Source of the DNA: Leucocoprinus leucothites
Taxonomy: Eukaryota; Basidiomycota; Agaricomycetes; Agaricales; Agaricaceae
Assembly: GCA_013368445.1 (NCBI GenBank)
Contig: JAACJO010000010.1
Location: 310,001 to 374,000 of the forward strand
Direction of reading: 5' to 3'
DNA: 64,000 nucleotides
In this document: piece after piece, positions 11,593 to 22,658 of the stretch
Position numbering within the stretch: the stretch's first letter is position 1
Layout of the letters: each line of letters opens with the position of its first letter
Translations under genes and position numbers: made by a program
The notes under the pieces: generated by a model
What the model saw: only the letters and a program-made list of their open reading frames with translations
Told to the model about the DNA's origin: nothing
Databases searched by the model: none

Positions 11593-13668
11593 CTAACGAT
11601 GGGGAATGCTAACCTCGGAGTGCTGTGCAAGATATCGGAACGCATCAACGATTTTAGAGACGATTAGTGCAAAGATAGGAGCTCGTACCATGCGGCTCGA
11701 TCCTGACCCGAACTCAAGGTCCGATAAGTGAACGCTATTTCCAGAAATGTTGGAAGCGGCCGCTTTGATAGACTGTCTGCTGTTCAGTGTCGCTAGGAGA
11801 CTGTTTGCGTAGACTTCACTCCTTCAAAGTAAGCAACAGAGAAGTTCGGAAGAGCGGGGAGGCCCATGTGACGCACGTTTGCCAATAACGAAATCGATAG
11901 CGAGATACCAGAGCGTATGGGGGGATGCTGAGAACTTTTTGGGCGATATGTTAGAGACGAAAATAGAGGAAGATTGCGGCCTTGCCACTCACAGCTATCA
12001 CTTCTCCGACAGCAACCAGACTGCAATTCAAGAGTCAAAATCAGACCAAATCCCCCGGATACTAATGTCACGTACGATGTCAACAGACACCGGTTTATGG
12101 CATAAACGATAAGCTTAGAGATAACGGTATTTGTGCTAAAGTAGATACCTGAGTCAACCGTTGAAAACTTAAGAAGGGAGGATGCCTACCGCTTGAAATT
12201 AGTCTTGCTTCCGTGAAGCAGCCAGCACAAAGCGCCTGCGATGAAAATGTCTGAAAGCACAGCAGTGATAGCAAAGGGCGTAGCAGCGATCAACTAGACG
12301 AATTTCAAATGAAGCTCAAGGGTATAATGGGAAGGATTTAGACGCACGGTCATCTCAGGAAGCTTTGAGAGCTCTTTCTTGATAAATCTACAAGGTAATT
12401 AGCATCAGACATTGGCAATCGTGAGGGACGCCATACAAGAAGACGACGGTCTCTGAATTAGAAATAAGAATGTATACTTGGTAGAAATGAGGAAGCTAGC
12501 GTACCCAACCCGAAGGCTAAATGCGCAACCACGGACAGACTCTAAGACAATGTAAGATACATCTCGAATACACCATCCACTTTCCTGACAACACTCACGA
12601 TGATGCTGGTGACAAACCACTTGAATTTCGGTCCGCACACTGGTGGAAGATTGTTGAGGGCTACAGCACAAATAGACGATTGCTTGGTTGAATCTCACAA
12701 ATGTGGATTTTCCTCGTAAAGAAGCTGTAGATCGTAGAACGTTGACTTGTCAGCGGCCTACTTCGTGAGCGGAGGCTTTGGCAACATACCACTGCACAAC
12801 GAATGCAATGATGACCTGAGAGCGCGATTAAAATCCTGAAGTTGCCAAAGAGAATTAAGAATGCTCACATTTAATCCAACAGACATCTAAACGGGACCAC
12901 TCGAGGATTAGTGAATCACACGATCAATCTTTAGGCGTGGACTCACGAATAGTGACCTGATATGCTGGGTTAAATTGAGCATACATTACTAAAGCAACAT
13001 GCCTTACCAGTGTCCAACCCCGAGGGCCGGAGGATTATTGTAGTTTATCACCTGATGATTGTAAATTCATCATGAGGTTCGCGCAGGCCGGTTACTCGAC
13101 ATACCAAGTAATAGTATATGCAATAGGAGACTGTCATCTCATCAGCCCGTTAACGCCTATGCGACAGATCAATCATTCGCACCAATTGCCATATGAAGGG
13201 AATCGAGTAGCCTAAATCCATTCAGCGAATGAGCACTGTCCATAAGCAAGCAATGATAATCTAGCATTAATCACCAGATCAAAGATACCTGTAAAGATAC
13301 CATGAGGGAGAGATCGAGCTGGGGAGAGCTGACCTACTTACAAGGGCTTTGATATCGAATCCATCATCTGGATAGTGTACATAGTAGAAGTATGTCTGAT
13401 AACGAACATTGAACCGAATACCAGGGGTATGAAGGGTAGTATACGACTCACCTGCAGGGTTGTAAGTCCATATAGACTTTGATTTTCCACTCATGATTAG
13501 TTGGGCCTAGAGAGTAACATAAATCCATCCGTACGCTGCTGTCAATATTACTCCAACATAGCCGGCCCCTGATATGGACCACTCGATCAGTCATGAAAAT
13601 AGTTTGCGGTAAAGGGGGATGATCTGACCATAAGTATCTTGGATCGTAATATGGGGGATCGAGTCCAT
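11593..13668 (-). CDS. DUF6534-type 7-TM membrane protein, highly fragmented gene
   Basis: Spliced by eye from many very short exons. The start at 13668 gives MDSIPHITIQDTY, joined to GAGYVGVILTAALYGLTTLQ, TYFYYVHYPDDGFDIKAL, then YCIYYYLVINYNNPPALGVG, SLFMSVGLN, VIIAFVVQ and FFTRKIHI. Later exons encode ATPFAITAVLSDIFIAGALC, LLHGSKTNFKR, LIVYAINRCLLTSLVAVGEV, TLWYLAIDFVIGKL and YANSLLATLNSRQS, and a hydrophilic tail SIKAAASNISGNSVHLSDLE. The order (YGxTxLQTYxYY, SDIFIAxxLCWLL, NxxLLTS, GKLYxNSLLAxLNSR) is that of the DUF6534 domain of Agaricomycetes. The exact 3' end (TAG at 11593) and the exons between 13000 and 13300 are uncertain. No function is known for the family. Confidence 0.75.
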
Positions 13669-15019
13669 CCTTTTCGACGAGGGGGAGGAGGGAGAAATGG
13701 ATGGGGCTGGCAGAACGGTCGCTTAGTCTTCAAGAGCAGTTAATAACTAAATCTACAGGAGGTATACCAAGACTATTCCCAGACACGCCTGATGGATTGT
13801 TAGAGGGCTCGAGAGAAGCCTAGTACATGGACAAGAGGTACCCCTGAACCTGATGGTCTGATTGTCGACTAAACAGGATCAATTAAGATAGCCTTTCCCG
13901 ATATACTTGGCCGAGAATACGCGGGAGGAGACAGTGCGACCATTTGCGCGAACCCCTCGAACAGGCTGTGTGAACAATGTGAGGAAGCACCATGAAACGT
14001 GGGCTAGAACCACTGACACACCATTGGGATCATCGTGGACGGGATCTTGTCGGAGGCCAGCGGGAGAATACTGTTAGAAGACATAGCGAAAACACAAGTT
14101 GAAACTCGCGGACCTCTTTGTCCGCCTGAGCAATCAGCTCCCCGCGCTCCTTAGACGCAAACCTGCTGCAAAAAATAATGAGTATCAACCATTGAAACCC
14201 GGGTTGTAGCCAATCTCCCTGATAGTAAAACTGCCGGCTTGCGGCCGGCATGTCAAGGCCACTCATTTCCTCATAAGAGGATAATGTGCTGAGCTCTCAG
14301 ACCAAATCAATAGCCGTTGTCACAGCTGTCGAATTCACACCACTCCAGCGACGAGTCACTGCACACGAGCAGTATTACACTGAGAATCCGCTAGTCAAAA
14401 GAATTGAAAGTTAACTGACGTTGACAGTAGAATTCTGACCGAGCATGCTTGCAAGACATGTCCACATGCACCCAGTGGCTTCTTCATCGAATGATACACG
14501 TTAGATTGAGTGATTGAAACCAAGGAACGTCGGATCACAGGCTATCACAGGGCCAACCACGGGCCAACTTTGCTGCTGGCGGACCGTAAATGGTTTGATG
14601 GCATCAAGATCTCTTAGTCACAAGAAGATTGTGGTCTGCTCTATTGAGTCCGAGTCTTTTGCCGTCGATGACGGATATTAAGACACTCTGAGCGATCAGC
14701 ATTAATGTCTATCTAAGTATATCTTTTTACTTGGCTGGGGCCTGGAGAATAAGCATGTAGGTTTTACTAAGTTAGTATGGATGCCAATGATTATCATATC
14801 GCGGGTTCCCAGCCTGGGATATCATAACTGAGTCCATCCCTCGACAAAGGGACGATTCATTGACCCACTAGTTCAGGTTGTATCTAAATAAGTTGGGCCC
14901 GGAAACGCAGAGGGAAGTGGTGGAAACGAGGTTTGGCACTCAAGGGGTTTGGGGTGTTATCGATTTGAACGTCTGCAGTGTTATACAATGTACATTCAGA
15001 GAAAAGGTACAAAAACACT
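13669..15019. other. intergenic region, no supported gene
   Basis: 1.35 kb between two minus-strand genes. A minus-strand frame at 14030-14266 contains the protein-like run ASKERGELIAQADKEVREFQ, but I can build no intact spliced model around it. The remainder shows only short frames. Confidence 0.45.
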
Positions 15020-16134
15020 TCAGTTTCCGCCTGTCCAAACAGCAGGGCCAGGGATCGGGTAATCCTGAGTAAAAATTCCGTTTAAACTCACTTATTTCTC
15101 GCTTGAGAGAATGATTCAAAATGGACTTACGCCAGTATCTTTTGCACAGAGAGTCAATTAAAGTTCAGAAAATAAAGACGACAGCGTGCGACTCACTTGT
15201 ATAGGCATCATAGACAATTCCTGGGGTGTCGGCGGTGTAGGCACCTGGGAAAGAGACGAAAGATGTGGGGAAAGCGGTGCCAGATCCCGTCACCTCAATC
15301 TGGATACAGCTGGGATAGACCTGAGCACCAGGGTACGTATGGGCTACGGGGTTGAATGTCATTGATTAACCCGCCAACCGAGACTACAGCTGGGAGCTAA
15401 ACATACCGGCATGCAGAGCGATGCTGTAAGGTAATGTTAGCCAGTGATCAGGTTAACAGACAGCAATGATAGCATACATTTCGTGGCGAACTATGTATTT
15501 TCCTGGTTTCAGGTTCTTCGGCACAGTGAAGGTATAGATGCTATTATTGGCACTCAGGATGTCAGTCGCAGCCCACTTGCCACTTGAATCCTTTCCCATC
15601 TCGTCAACCTTGAACCAGACAGCACTAAAAAAAGGAAGCGTTCAGGCACTTAAATAGAATCAAAGGTAAATTTAGGACATACGAGGTACCTGGATTCCAT
15701 GAAGTGATGTCAGAAGGGGCAAGGGCCATGTAGGTGATCATAGGTCCCATGTGACTTTCAGGCCAGGTCGTCCAGTTCAAAGAAATATGAGAGCCAGCAG
15801 CGACAGTGGCATAGACGGGAGCCGGAGCAGACCCGACGACACCACCCTCGGAGTATCCATTGCACTGAACGCTAAAACGAAATGAGCCAGAAGCTTTCAT
15901 GCAAACGGGGGGGAAGGTGTACTCTATCAAGGAGAGGTCCGTTACTGGACCGTTTCCAGGAATCTTGCGCACGATCCTCTGGGGGGCTGGGCTCATATAA
16001 GGATCCGAGTAGGGCAGGTAGCCACTGTATTCGTTTCCTGCATTTGTTATCTCCTGGACATAACCGTGTCCAAGGACAGAGACCGCAGCAGAGAGGAGAG
16101 AGGCAACAATGAGAGCTAGTTTGGAGGCGAACAT
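15020..16134 (-). CDS. AA9 lytic polysaccharide monooxygenase (second gene)
   Basis: A secreted AA9 LPMO, only distantly like the one at 1835. The ATG at 16134 gives the signal peptide [22 protein letters not shown], leaving His23 (HGYVQEI) as the mature N-terminal copper ligand. The second brace His is His128 in [14 protein letters not shown]. The axial Tyr is in [15 protein letters not shown], and Cys78 and the Cys of YPSCIQ are likely disulfide partners. The remaining exons give [55 protein letters not shown] and the end [14 protein letters not shown] (final exon 15020-15064). An 8-nt microexon (15131-15138) is needed near the end. There is no CBM1. The frame is open further upstream to 16275, but the signal peptide decides the start. 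The regioselectivity is not readable. Confidence 0.92.
15131..15138 (-). other. 8-nt microexon of the second AA9 gene
   Basis: ATACTGGC on the minus strand, flanked by AG on its 5' side and GTAAGT on its 3' side, completes the split codon from the DAYT exon (A + AT), gives Asn-Thr-Gly and leads in frame to [14 protein letters not shown]. The downstream intron is 15065-15130. Confidence 0.65.
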
Positions 16135-16187
16135 ATTGAATGAAAAGGGAGCGGAGTCCTGGAGATGTTCTTGAAGCATAGATGCGG

Positions 16188-16194
16188 TTTTATA
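16188..16194 (-). promoter_or_regulatory. TATA box of AA9 LPMO gene 2
   Basis: TATAAAA on the minus strand, with its near edge about 54 bp upstream of the ATG at 16134, matches the TATA spacing of the first LPMO gene. Confidence 0.7.
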
Positions 16195-16199
16195 CCTTG

Positions 16200-17662
16200 C
16201 TCTGAGGCGAGATGACAGAAAAACTCGCCAGAAAACGAATTCTCTGGAACCGCAATTCAAGGCTAAAAACATCAAATCCTATTCATACCGTTGTCTCTGC
16301 ACTCACAATTAGACGCATCATGCGAGACACGGCCCGCCTGCATGGAAACGCGGATGAAAAAATTGGACTGTTTCCGAATCTAGAGCTGTCAGACCACCAA
16401 TTGATCTTCAAGAAAAGCGTCCAAAGGAGTTGTCGTAGTCCCTGAAGCCCATCTTAACGATCTGCTCATTTGCTCAATCAGAGGCGAAACGAACCTGAGA
16501 GAACGAATTAGAGTGTGTTTTTATGTGTAGTGGCTGTGAAGAAAGCGGAACTGAAGTAATAAGAACTGAAGTGAATAACATATACCCTTACCGTGCATAT
16601 GCCTTGGGGTAAGGGAAAGAAGCTCGGATAATCATTGGAAAATGCCTGTTGTTCGTTTCGCTATGTTTCGCTTGAGCGACTCTCCCAAGAAGAAAGCTTA
16701 AACACGCCTCCATATACCAGATCTACAGGCAGCGGAATAACTTCTGGCGAAAAAGGTAGACTAGGCTGGTAATTTGCTGCTGCTAGTGACTAGGGTGCAG
16801 GGAACGGAGATTTTTCTGTGAATCTTCGTCGTTGCTGATGACGGTAAGTGACGTGTAGGGTACTTAGTGAGGCATTTTTGTGGAGTCGGCACAAACCTTG
16901 TGAACATGATCATTTGTCGGGACTCAGGAGCGTTTGGTGGCCTCGGATCTGATAAATCATCATTGGTACCAGATTATCGCCATCGCCACCGTTTGAAGAC
17001 GTCAGGTGCGTTTAGTTGTGTGTACTTGATCGCAATGAAGGTTTGTCTCTTCTCTTGAAGTCATTAACGTTATCATCGATGATTATAATTCCAGCTACCT
17101 AGATAGACGAAATCCGATTGTGCGGTAGCCCAGCCTCGAAACCGATGCTATGCAGATGCTGAGGGATTCAGCAAAATTCACGGGTTCGTCACTGTTGCTG
17201 CTTCTCTCAGTTGAGTAGCTCATAGTTGAGTAGCTCATAGTTGAGCTCGTGATTGAAATAACATTAGATAGCTTCCAGGACAATGAAAACATAGGGTCTG
17301 AACGACAGAGTCCTGTCAATGAGCCTCATTTAGGACCAGCTGGAATGGAACCTGTCCACGTGCGACCTATTATTTTTAGTTCTTGATTGAAACAGGACAG
17401 CAGTTTTGGATTCTTCTTGCATGTGCGACGTGCGTAGAGCTCTCTCCACTTCTTGATAACTACTTACACACTCTGTTTATCCCAAAGTCACATATTCGCC
17501 TCTCAGATGAAGGGCTCAGGTGCTTCCTGAGGCGCTATTCACCAAATACGTAGTACGTAAGAGTAAGCTACTTTTTTCCACGTGTTCAAATTCAAACCCG
17601 GCTTGAAAGCACAGTTGAGCAGAGTTGAGCGCTACAGTACTGATATCCGACCTTCGTTCGCT
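16200..17662. other. intergenic region upstream of the secreted-protein pair
   Basis: About 1.4 kb holding only short chance frames, plus the small direct repeat listed separately. It serves as promoter region for the second LPMO (leftwards) and for the first secreted-protein gene (rightwards). Confidence 0.5.
17211..17245. repeat. 15-bp direct repeat, about two copies
   Basis: GTTGAGTAGCTCATA occurs twice back to back, followed by a partial third copy (GTTGAGCTC). This is a small tandem duplication of no obvious function. Confidence 0.8.
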
Positions 17663-18901
17663 ATGATCATCCCGGATGTTTCCTGGTTGACAATTACTCT
17701 CCTGAGCTTTATACTTCCCAATATCGGCCCACCGCAGCGAAGCCCAACGAATGCCTGCTTCAAGTCCGCCCAAACTTTAGTAGGGCTTGTGGATTGTCTT
17801 CAAGAGTTTATCGTGCCTCAGGACTTCTATCACCAGGAATCCTACCTCGATGCTCAGCCAACGAATACTCAGCGTGAAGCTTGGTCCGCCGCTGTATTGA
17901 CGTTGCTCCACAGCAGCAACAACTGCAGTTCATCGATTGTCCCCTCCGCTATTCAAGACGTGTACTCAGCTGCCCCATTCACGGACTCCGACGGATGGTC
18001 GTTTTGCGTTCTGTATGAACGAACAGTTTCCTCGTACTCCAGGTCTTTCAAGAAGGGCTGGGGGTTCATAATCGTTCCGGCTTCCCAGGAAGCTGTCTCT
18101 CGAGACATTCATATTTCGGCCCCTCACCCTGCCACGGATGGAAATACGGGTGCGGAAGCAGCGCAACTTTTCAAGGAGACCGGCGCAAAGAGCCTTCTTA
18201 TTCCGGGCCGCCTAAGGACTGCATATCGTGCTCCTTCCACTTGCGTCGCGCCAACCTCGAGAAGTACCTATTATACGACGGATACGGCACATAATGACGT
18301 ATGTCTACAACCACTTTCATCTACTCATGAGTGCGTTTTGATCAATGTCCAGCTTGAACCTTTCTTCGACGCGAATGTCGCGATTTGGACCTGGCAATCA
18401 CAACATGGTGGCTGCCCCACTGCCTCCTGCGCCTTCATACAAATGCACGGCAAAGCAGACACGACATGTGTACATGACGACATATTCCTTTCAGCGGGTC
18501 TCAGTGAGCACTCAACGTCCCAGGACTTACCCAGAATTTTGGACTGATTATTCGCGATTTTAGGAAACAGCAACTGGTATACAGACAATGTTGATCGACC
18601 TGTTAAACGCCTCAAGAAAGAACTTCTCGCTGCATTCAATTCCGATCATAGTCCTGAAGAGCCTATTGTTGTTTCCCTCCCTTCAGACAGCAGGTGCATT
18701 CTGACGGCAACGAAGAACGTAGTTGGCAGATATCTCAATAATCTCCCACCGCCGACTTCACATAATGTCTGTACGCGGGAAGCCGATGCAGACACAACAC
18801 AAGGCGTGTTCATACATGCAGAACAATCTAGCCGTACCGCCTCGCAGGTGGCTTGGATTCAAGCAGTGAATAATACATTTGCTGAGGTGAACACTTTGTA
18901 G
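17663..18901 (+). CDS. secreted protein of unknown function, tandem copy A
   Basis: Exons 17663-18298, 18353-18503 and 18564-18901 encode 374 aa. The ATG at 17663 (MIIPDVSWLTITLLSFILPN) begins a hydrophobic signal-peptide-like stretch; the frame is open further upstream without adding homology to copy B. Conserved with copy B are: TLVGLVDCL, NNCSS-IVPSAIQDVYSA, FTDSDG-SFC-LYERTV, KKGWG-IVP, the His-rich run IS-PHP--DG-T, LFKETGAKS-LIPGRLRTAY, AHND-LEPFFDANVAIW, QHGGCP-ASCAFIQ-HGKA, DDIFLS-GL, and a C-terminal domain with RP-KRLKKELL-AF, TATKNVVGR and GVFIHAEQS. The His/Asp pattern (PHPxxDG, HND, QHGG, QxHG) could form a metal-dependent hydrolase site, but I do not recognise the family. Several Cys suggest disulfides, fitting secretion. 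Confidence 0.8.
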
Positions 18902-19650
18902 TGAATGCGAAAGACACGTCTATACTAGTCTTTCAGTAGACTGCATAGATGTTCGGATGATACCCCGGGAACTAAATAGATGATACCAGCAATCTAATGG
19001 TCCGTTTGTTGATTTGGAGCGTTCGCGTCCCCTCCTCTCTTTGTTTGGCATTCCCAGGCTGGGGTCGTCCGTCGATATCATGGCTTCGGCTGACAATCGT
19101 CGTGGATTTCTACAATAGCATTGCCAGTAGCAAGTGTGGCTCCTTAGTCTGATCTTGTTGCGTTTAGAAGAGTTTTTTCAAGGATAAAACACTGAACACG
19201 AGGGTATTCGGTGGAAGGGTGAACTGAGAGCTCCAGTCATTTTTCGGACAGTTCAGAATGATCACATTACCAGAAGGATTGATGGAGTGGCACGTGCAGT
19301 GAAAGACCGCTTATTTTTAGTCGGATGATGTAGCTTGAACATTTCAGCCTCGAGGCCGAAAGGGAGATGCCTTACCCATAAGTACCTCGTACTTTCCCAT
19401 TCAACACCCACTTCTCATGAGCCCCAAGCATACGGCTGCCCTCTGAAATAGAAAAAACGCGCTCGAATCATAGTCCCTTCAAAACGGATGGCATTCCTAG
19501 CAGTGGCTACTGTGATCATCTACGCAGAAAGTAAGCCTCGTTTCTTTATAGACGTACCTATGGCACGACCCTGTCTTCTCGACCTCTGTCAGCCTTTATA
19601 TCTTCTTTAACCTGGTCAAACAGTATACTGATACTTGGCCTTAGCTCTTC
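18902..19650. other. spacer between the tandem paralogues
   Basis: The 749-bp intergenic spacer acts as terminator of copy A and promoter of copy B. I see no gene in it. A TTATATC element near 19595 could serve as the copy B TATA. Confidence 0.5.
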
Positions 19651-20902
19651 ATGATCCTCCTCTACTTGACGAGCATTCTCCTGAGCTTCTTGCTCTCCAA
19701 TTCCGTCCCTCCTCTGCAGGACCCAATAGATGAGTGCTTCGAGTCCTCCAAGACCTTAGTTGGACTCGTGGATTGCCTCGAAGAATACACGGTGCTCCAG
19801 GGCCACTATGACCAATACTCCTACCTTGAGGCTCAACCAACTGTTGCTCAACGTGAAGCTTGGACCACCGCAATATCGACACTCCTATACACCGACAACA
19901 ACTGTAGCTCAGCAATTGTCCCTTCCGCAATCCAAGACGTGTATTCCGCCGTTCAATTCACCGACTCCGATGGACAATCATTTTGTATTCTATACGAACG
20001 GACTGTCTGCCCGTGTTCTAGGTTCGTCAAGAAGGGATGGGGACTTATGATTGTCCCCTCTTCGCAGAGTGCCGTTTCTCGACACATTCATCTTTCCGGT
20101 CCTCATCCCTTCTTTGATGGTGAAACGAGTGAACAAGCCACGCGGCTCTTCAAAGAGACTGGTGCAAAGAGCGTTCTCATTCCCGGTCGATTGAGGACCG
20201 CGTATCCTGCCCCTTCTACATGTATCATGGGGCCTCCGAGAAATCCATATTTTATGACAGATCCAGCACATAATGACGTATGTATTTTACTGCCTCTACC
20301 CTCGAAAGCTGCTTGTCTGACTACCAATTCTATAGCTCGAGCCTTTTTTCGATGCGAACGTTGCAATCTGGGAATGGCAAATGCAGCACGGCGGCTGCCC
20401 CTCTGCATCTTGTGCTTTTATCCAACTTCACGGAAAAGCGGAGGCGACATGTAGGGACGACACCATATTCCTTTCGACAGGTCTTGGCGCTGGTAAGTGC
20501 CTTGTGGTTCCTTTTTCCCTTGGGATCACTCTGTCTAATTGACCTTACGCTTCAGCGCACAGCAGCTGGTACACGGATGATGTTGATCGTCCCATCAAGC
20601 GACTCAAAAAAGAGCTTCTCATCGCGTTCAGCTCTGATACTACGTTTCCGGCACACGTCACCGTTTCTCTCCCATCGGACAGCCAGTGTCCCTTGACTGC
20701 AACAAAGAACGTAGTTGGGAGATTTCTGAATAACCTCCCATCGCCAGCTTCACATGACGTCTGTATACGAAATGCTGACCCAGACATGACCCAGGGAGTG
20801 TTCATACACGCTGAACAATCTGGACTAGGTCGCAATACTGCTTCACGAGAGGCCTGGGTTCAAGCGCTGAAGCACACGTTTGCCGAGGTGGCCAATATAT
20901 AA
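19651..20902 (+). CDS. secreted protein of unknown function, tandem copy B
   Basis: A paralogue of the gene at 17663. Exons 19651-20277, 20336-20492 and 20556-20902 give 376 aa, with both introns in the same positions and phases as in copy A, proving tandem duplication. The signal-like N-terminus is MILLYLTSILLSFLLSNSVP. It keeps all shared blocks: HIHLSGPHPFFDGETSEQA, LFKETGAKSVLIPGRLRTAY, AHND, FFDANVAIWEWQMQHGGCPS, SCAFIQLHGKAEAT, DDTIFLSTGL, WYTDDVDRPIKRLKKELL, TATKNVVGRFLNNLPSPASH and GVFIHAEQSGLGRN. Differences concentrate in the linker after RLRTAY and in the last helix. The function is unknown. Conservation of every candidate His/Asp and Cys in both copies suggests both are active. 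Confidence 0.8.
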
Positions 20903-21089
20903 GCCCGAGTGTAATAAGTACTATCCACTCGAAAATGAGATATTCATAAGAATGTCTTTCCTTCTGAAGTCAATCACTTATGTTGGAACTCTTAGATAGA
21001 CCTGTTCAGTAAATAAAAAAAAAGGCATCGGCAAAAGATCTTTTGCCTCTCATGGGAGTGGGTTGTAGTGATGAGCAAAAATACAATTA

Positions 21090-21184
21090 GCCCACCGCGA
21101 GGGTCGAACTCGCAGCCTTCAGATTTCAATGCCGCCTAAAGTGACTTAAGAGTCTGACGCTCTATCCGATTGAGCTAGGCGGGC
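21090..21184 (-). tRNA. tRNA-Lys(CUU) with intron
   Basis: On the minus strand GCCCGCC pairs with GGTGGGC as acceptor stem. The D arm GCTC/GAGC, anticodon stem TCAGA/TCTGA with loop CTCTTAA, and T arm GCGAG-TTCGACC-CTCGC are all present. The anticodon CTT is at 21148-21150. A 22-nt intron follows position 37, the canonical eukaryotic nuclear tRNA intron site. CCA is not encoded. Confidence 0.95.
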
Positions 21185-21618
21185 AGGTATCTGGTGATTA
21201 TAAGCAACCTACTCATAATGCATCTTACGGCTCCTTCTATCCTGATTCTCTTGTTCCCATTTTGTCATCAGAGCTCGGCCATTGAACCCGCAGGACTGAA
21301 ATAAACCAACAGACATCTGGACACCGTCAAGCTTTTGTTGAGCTTTGATTCCTCACGGCCTTCACAGCCCCGACTGATCTCTCGCAGAGGCCTGGACCTC
21401 GTTCGAACCTCAGAGATCAAGACAATTCAAATATTAATATTCATCCTTGAACAAAGCTCAGACAACACACCTGCCTATAACCTCAACCGCCCAACCGCCA
21501 AGACAAAAATATATATTCGAACCCTGAACTACATTCATACTACCATAGCTGTGAATCTGTTCATATCTTTTATATCTATATCTCAATTACCCAAACCGTC
21601 ACCAAGTTACCAAGCGCT

Positions 21619-22413
21619 ATGGCCTCCTCCCAGGATGTACAAAAGCCTTCTCTCCATGTTCGCACCTCCAAACCCAATCTCAACAACGGCTCTTCCTCTC
21701 TCCCTAAACCTCCCCTCGACCCAGCGTCATCCTCAGCTTCATCAATGACAACGACGACCGCTACGACCCCCAAACCCCTAAATCTAACGTCTTCAATGAC
21801 CGCTCCCACGCTCGCGTCCCCAGTCAGCGTCCACACTGATACTGGGAGTGTGGACAGTAACCACACAGGCTCAGAAGGCGCTATTGCTATCCACCGTGGT
21901 GCCATTGATAATACGACAATCACGCAGAGGCCGCCGAATGAGGTGATGAACAAAGTTCGAGAGGTCCTGGACTCGATTGGGATCAACGTTCAGCCCGAGA
22001 GTACTTTCAGATTTCGTTGCATTCGCCCTTCTCAACTCAGCAGTAACAGTGAGATACAACAGGAAAGAAATGACCTCGTATGTGAACTCCAAGTATACCT
22101 TGCCTCTGACCTCTAACCACAAGTTTCGGTCGTACGACGCAGGTCGCCCCGGAGGCCTCAACGAATGCAATCTATGCAAATGACCCCTCCAGAGATCCGG
22201 CCGGTGAAGTTCGATTCTCTGTAGAGCTTACGCGTCTGGCCGGCTTGAGCGATACGTACAGTCTGGACATTCGGCGTTTGAAAGGCAATCTAAGGAGCTA
22301 TCAGTTCCTATATGAGACAATACGCGAGTGAGTCATTCACTAACTGATTCATAACGAATGTATCTAATCTTATGCCTGCCTCTCTTGGTAGTCGCGCTCA
22401 ACTTTCAACTTAG
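21619..22413 (+). CDS. stand-alone fungal kinase-associated-1 (KA1) domain protein
   Basis: Exons 21619-22077, 22143-22327 and 22392-22413 encode 221 aa. The first 100 residues are Ser/Thr/Pro-rich and disordered (MASSQDVQKPSLHVRTSKPN onward). The remainder, PPNEVMNKVREVLDSIGINV, STFRFRCIRP, GEVRFSVELTRLAGLSDTYS, LDIRRLKGNLRSYQFLYETI, is a KA1-type fold as found at the C-terminus of fungal Kcc4/Gin4/Hsl1- or Kin1-like kinases, where it binds acidic phospholipids at the plasma membrane. No kinase domain lies upstream: a tRNA gene occupies 21090-21184 and the intervening sequence has no kinase motifs. So this is a separate KA1 protein, perhaps a membrane adaptor, or a split-off kinase tail. Confidence 0.8.
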
Positions 22414-22658
22414 ACGATTTGATGAACCATGTCTTACCCCCACCCAACTCCCTCTGATTATGTGTTCCCAATACAAAAGCGCGAAACACCTCCCGAATTT
22501 CGCCTGCCCCTACGCAAATTTCTCGAAGTGATAAAAAGAACGTGATATTATGGATAGGTTGTAGTAGGTAGTAGCCGACACGTAACTTAAAATGCCTCCT
22601 AGAACAGGCTGACGATAGATGCAGAATATTATACCAATCCGAGTCACCAGAACACTCA

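Noticed and set aside
14030..14266. Minus-strand frame with the protein-like run ASKERGELIAQADKEVREFQ
   Set aside because: No consistent exon joining could be built and no family recognised. The pieces fall in different phases across the only plausible intron.
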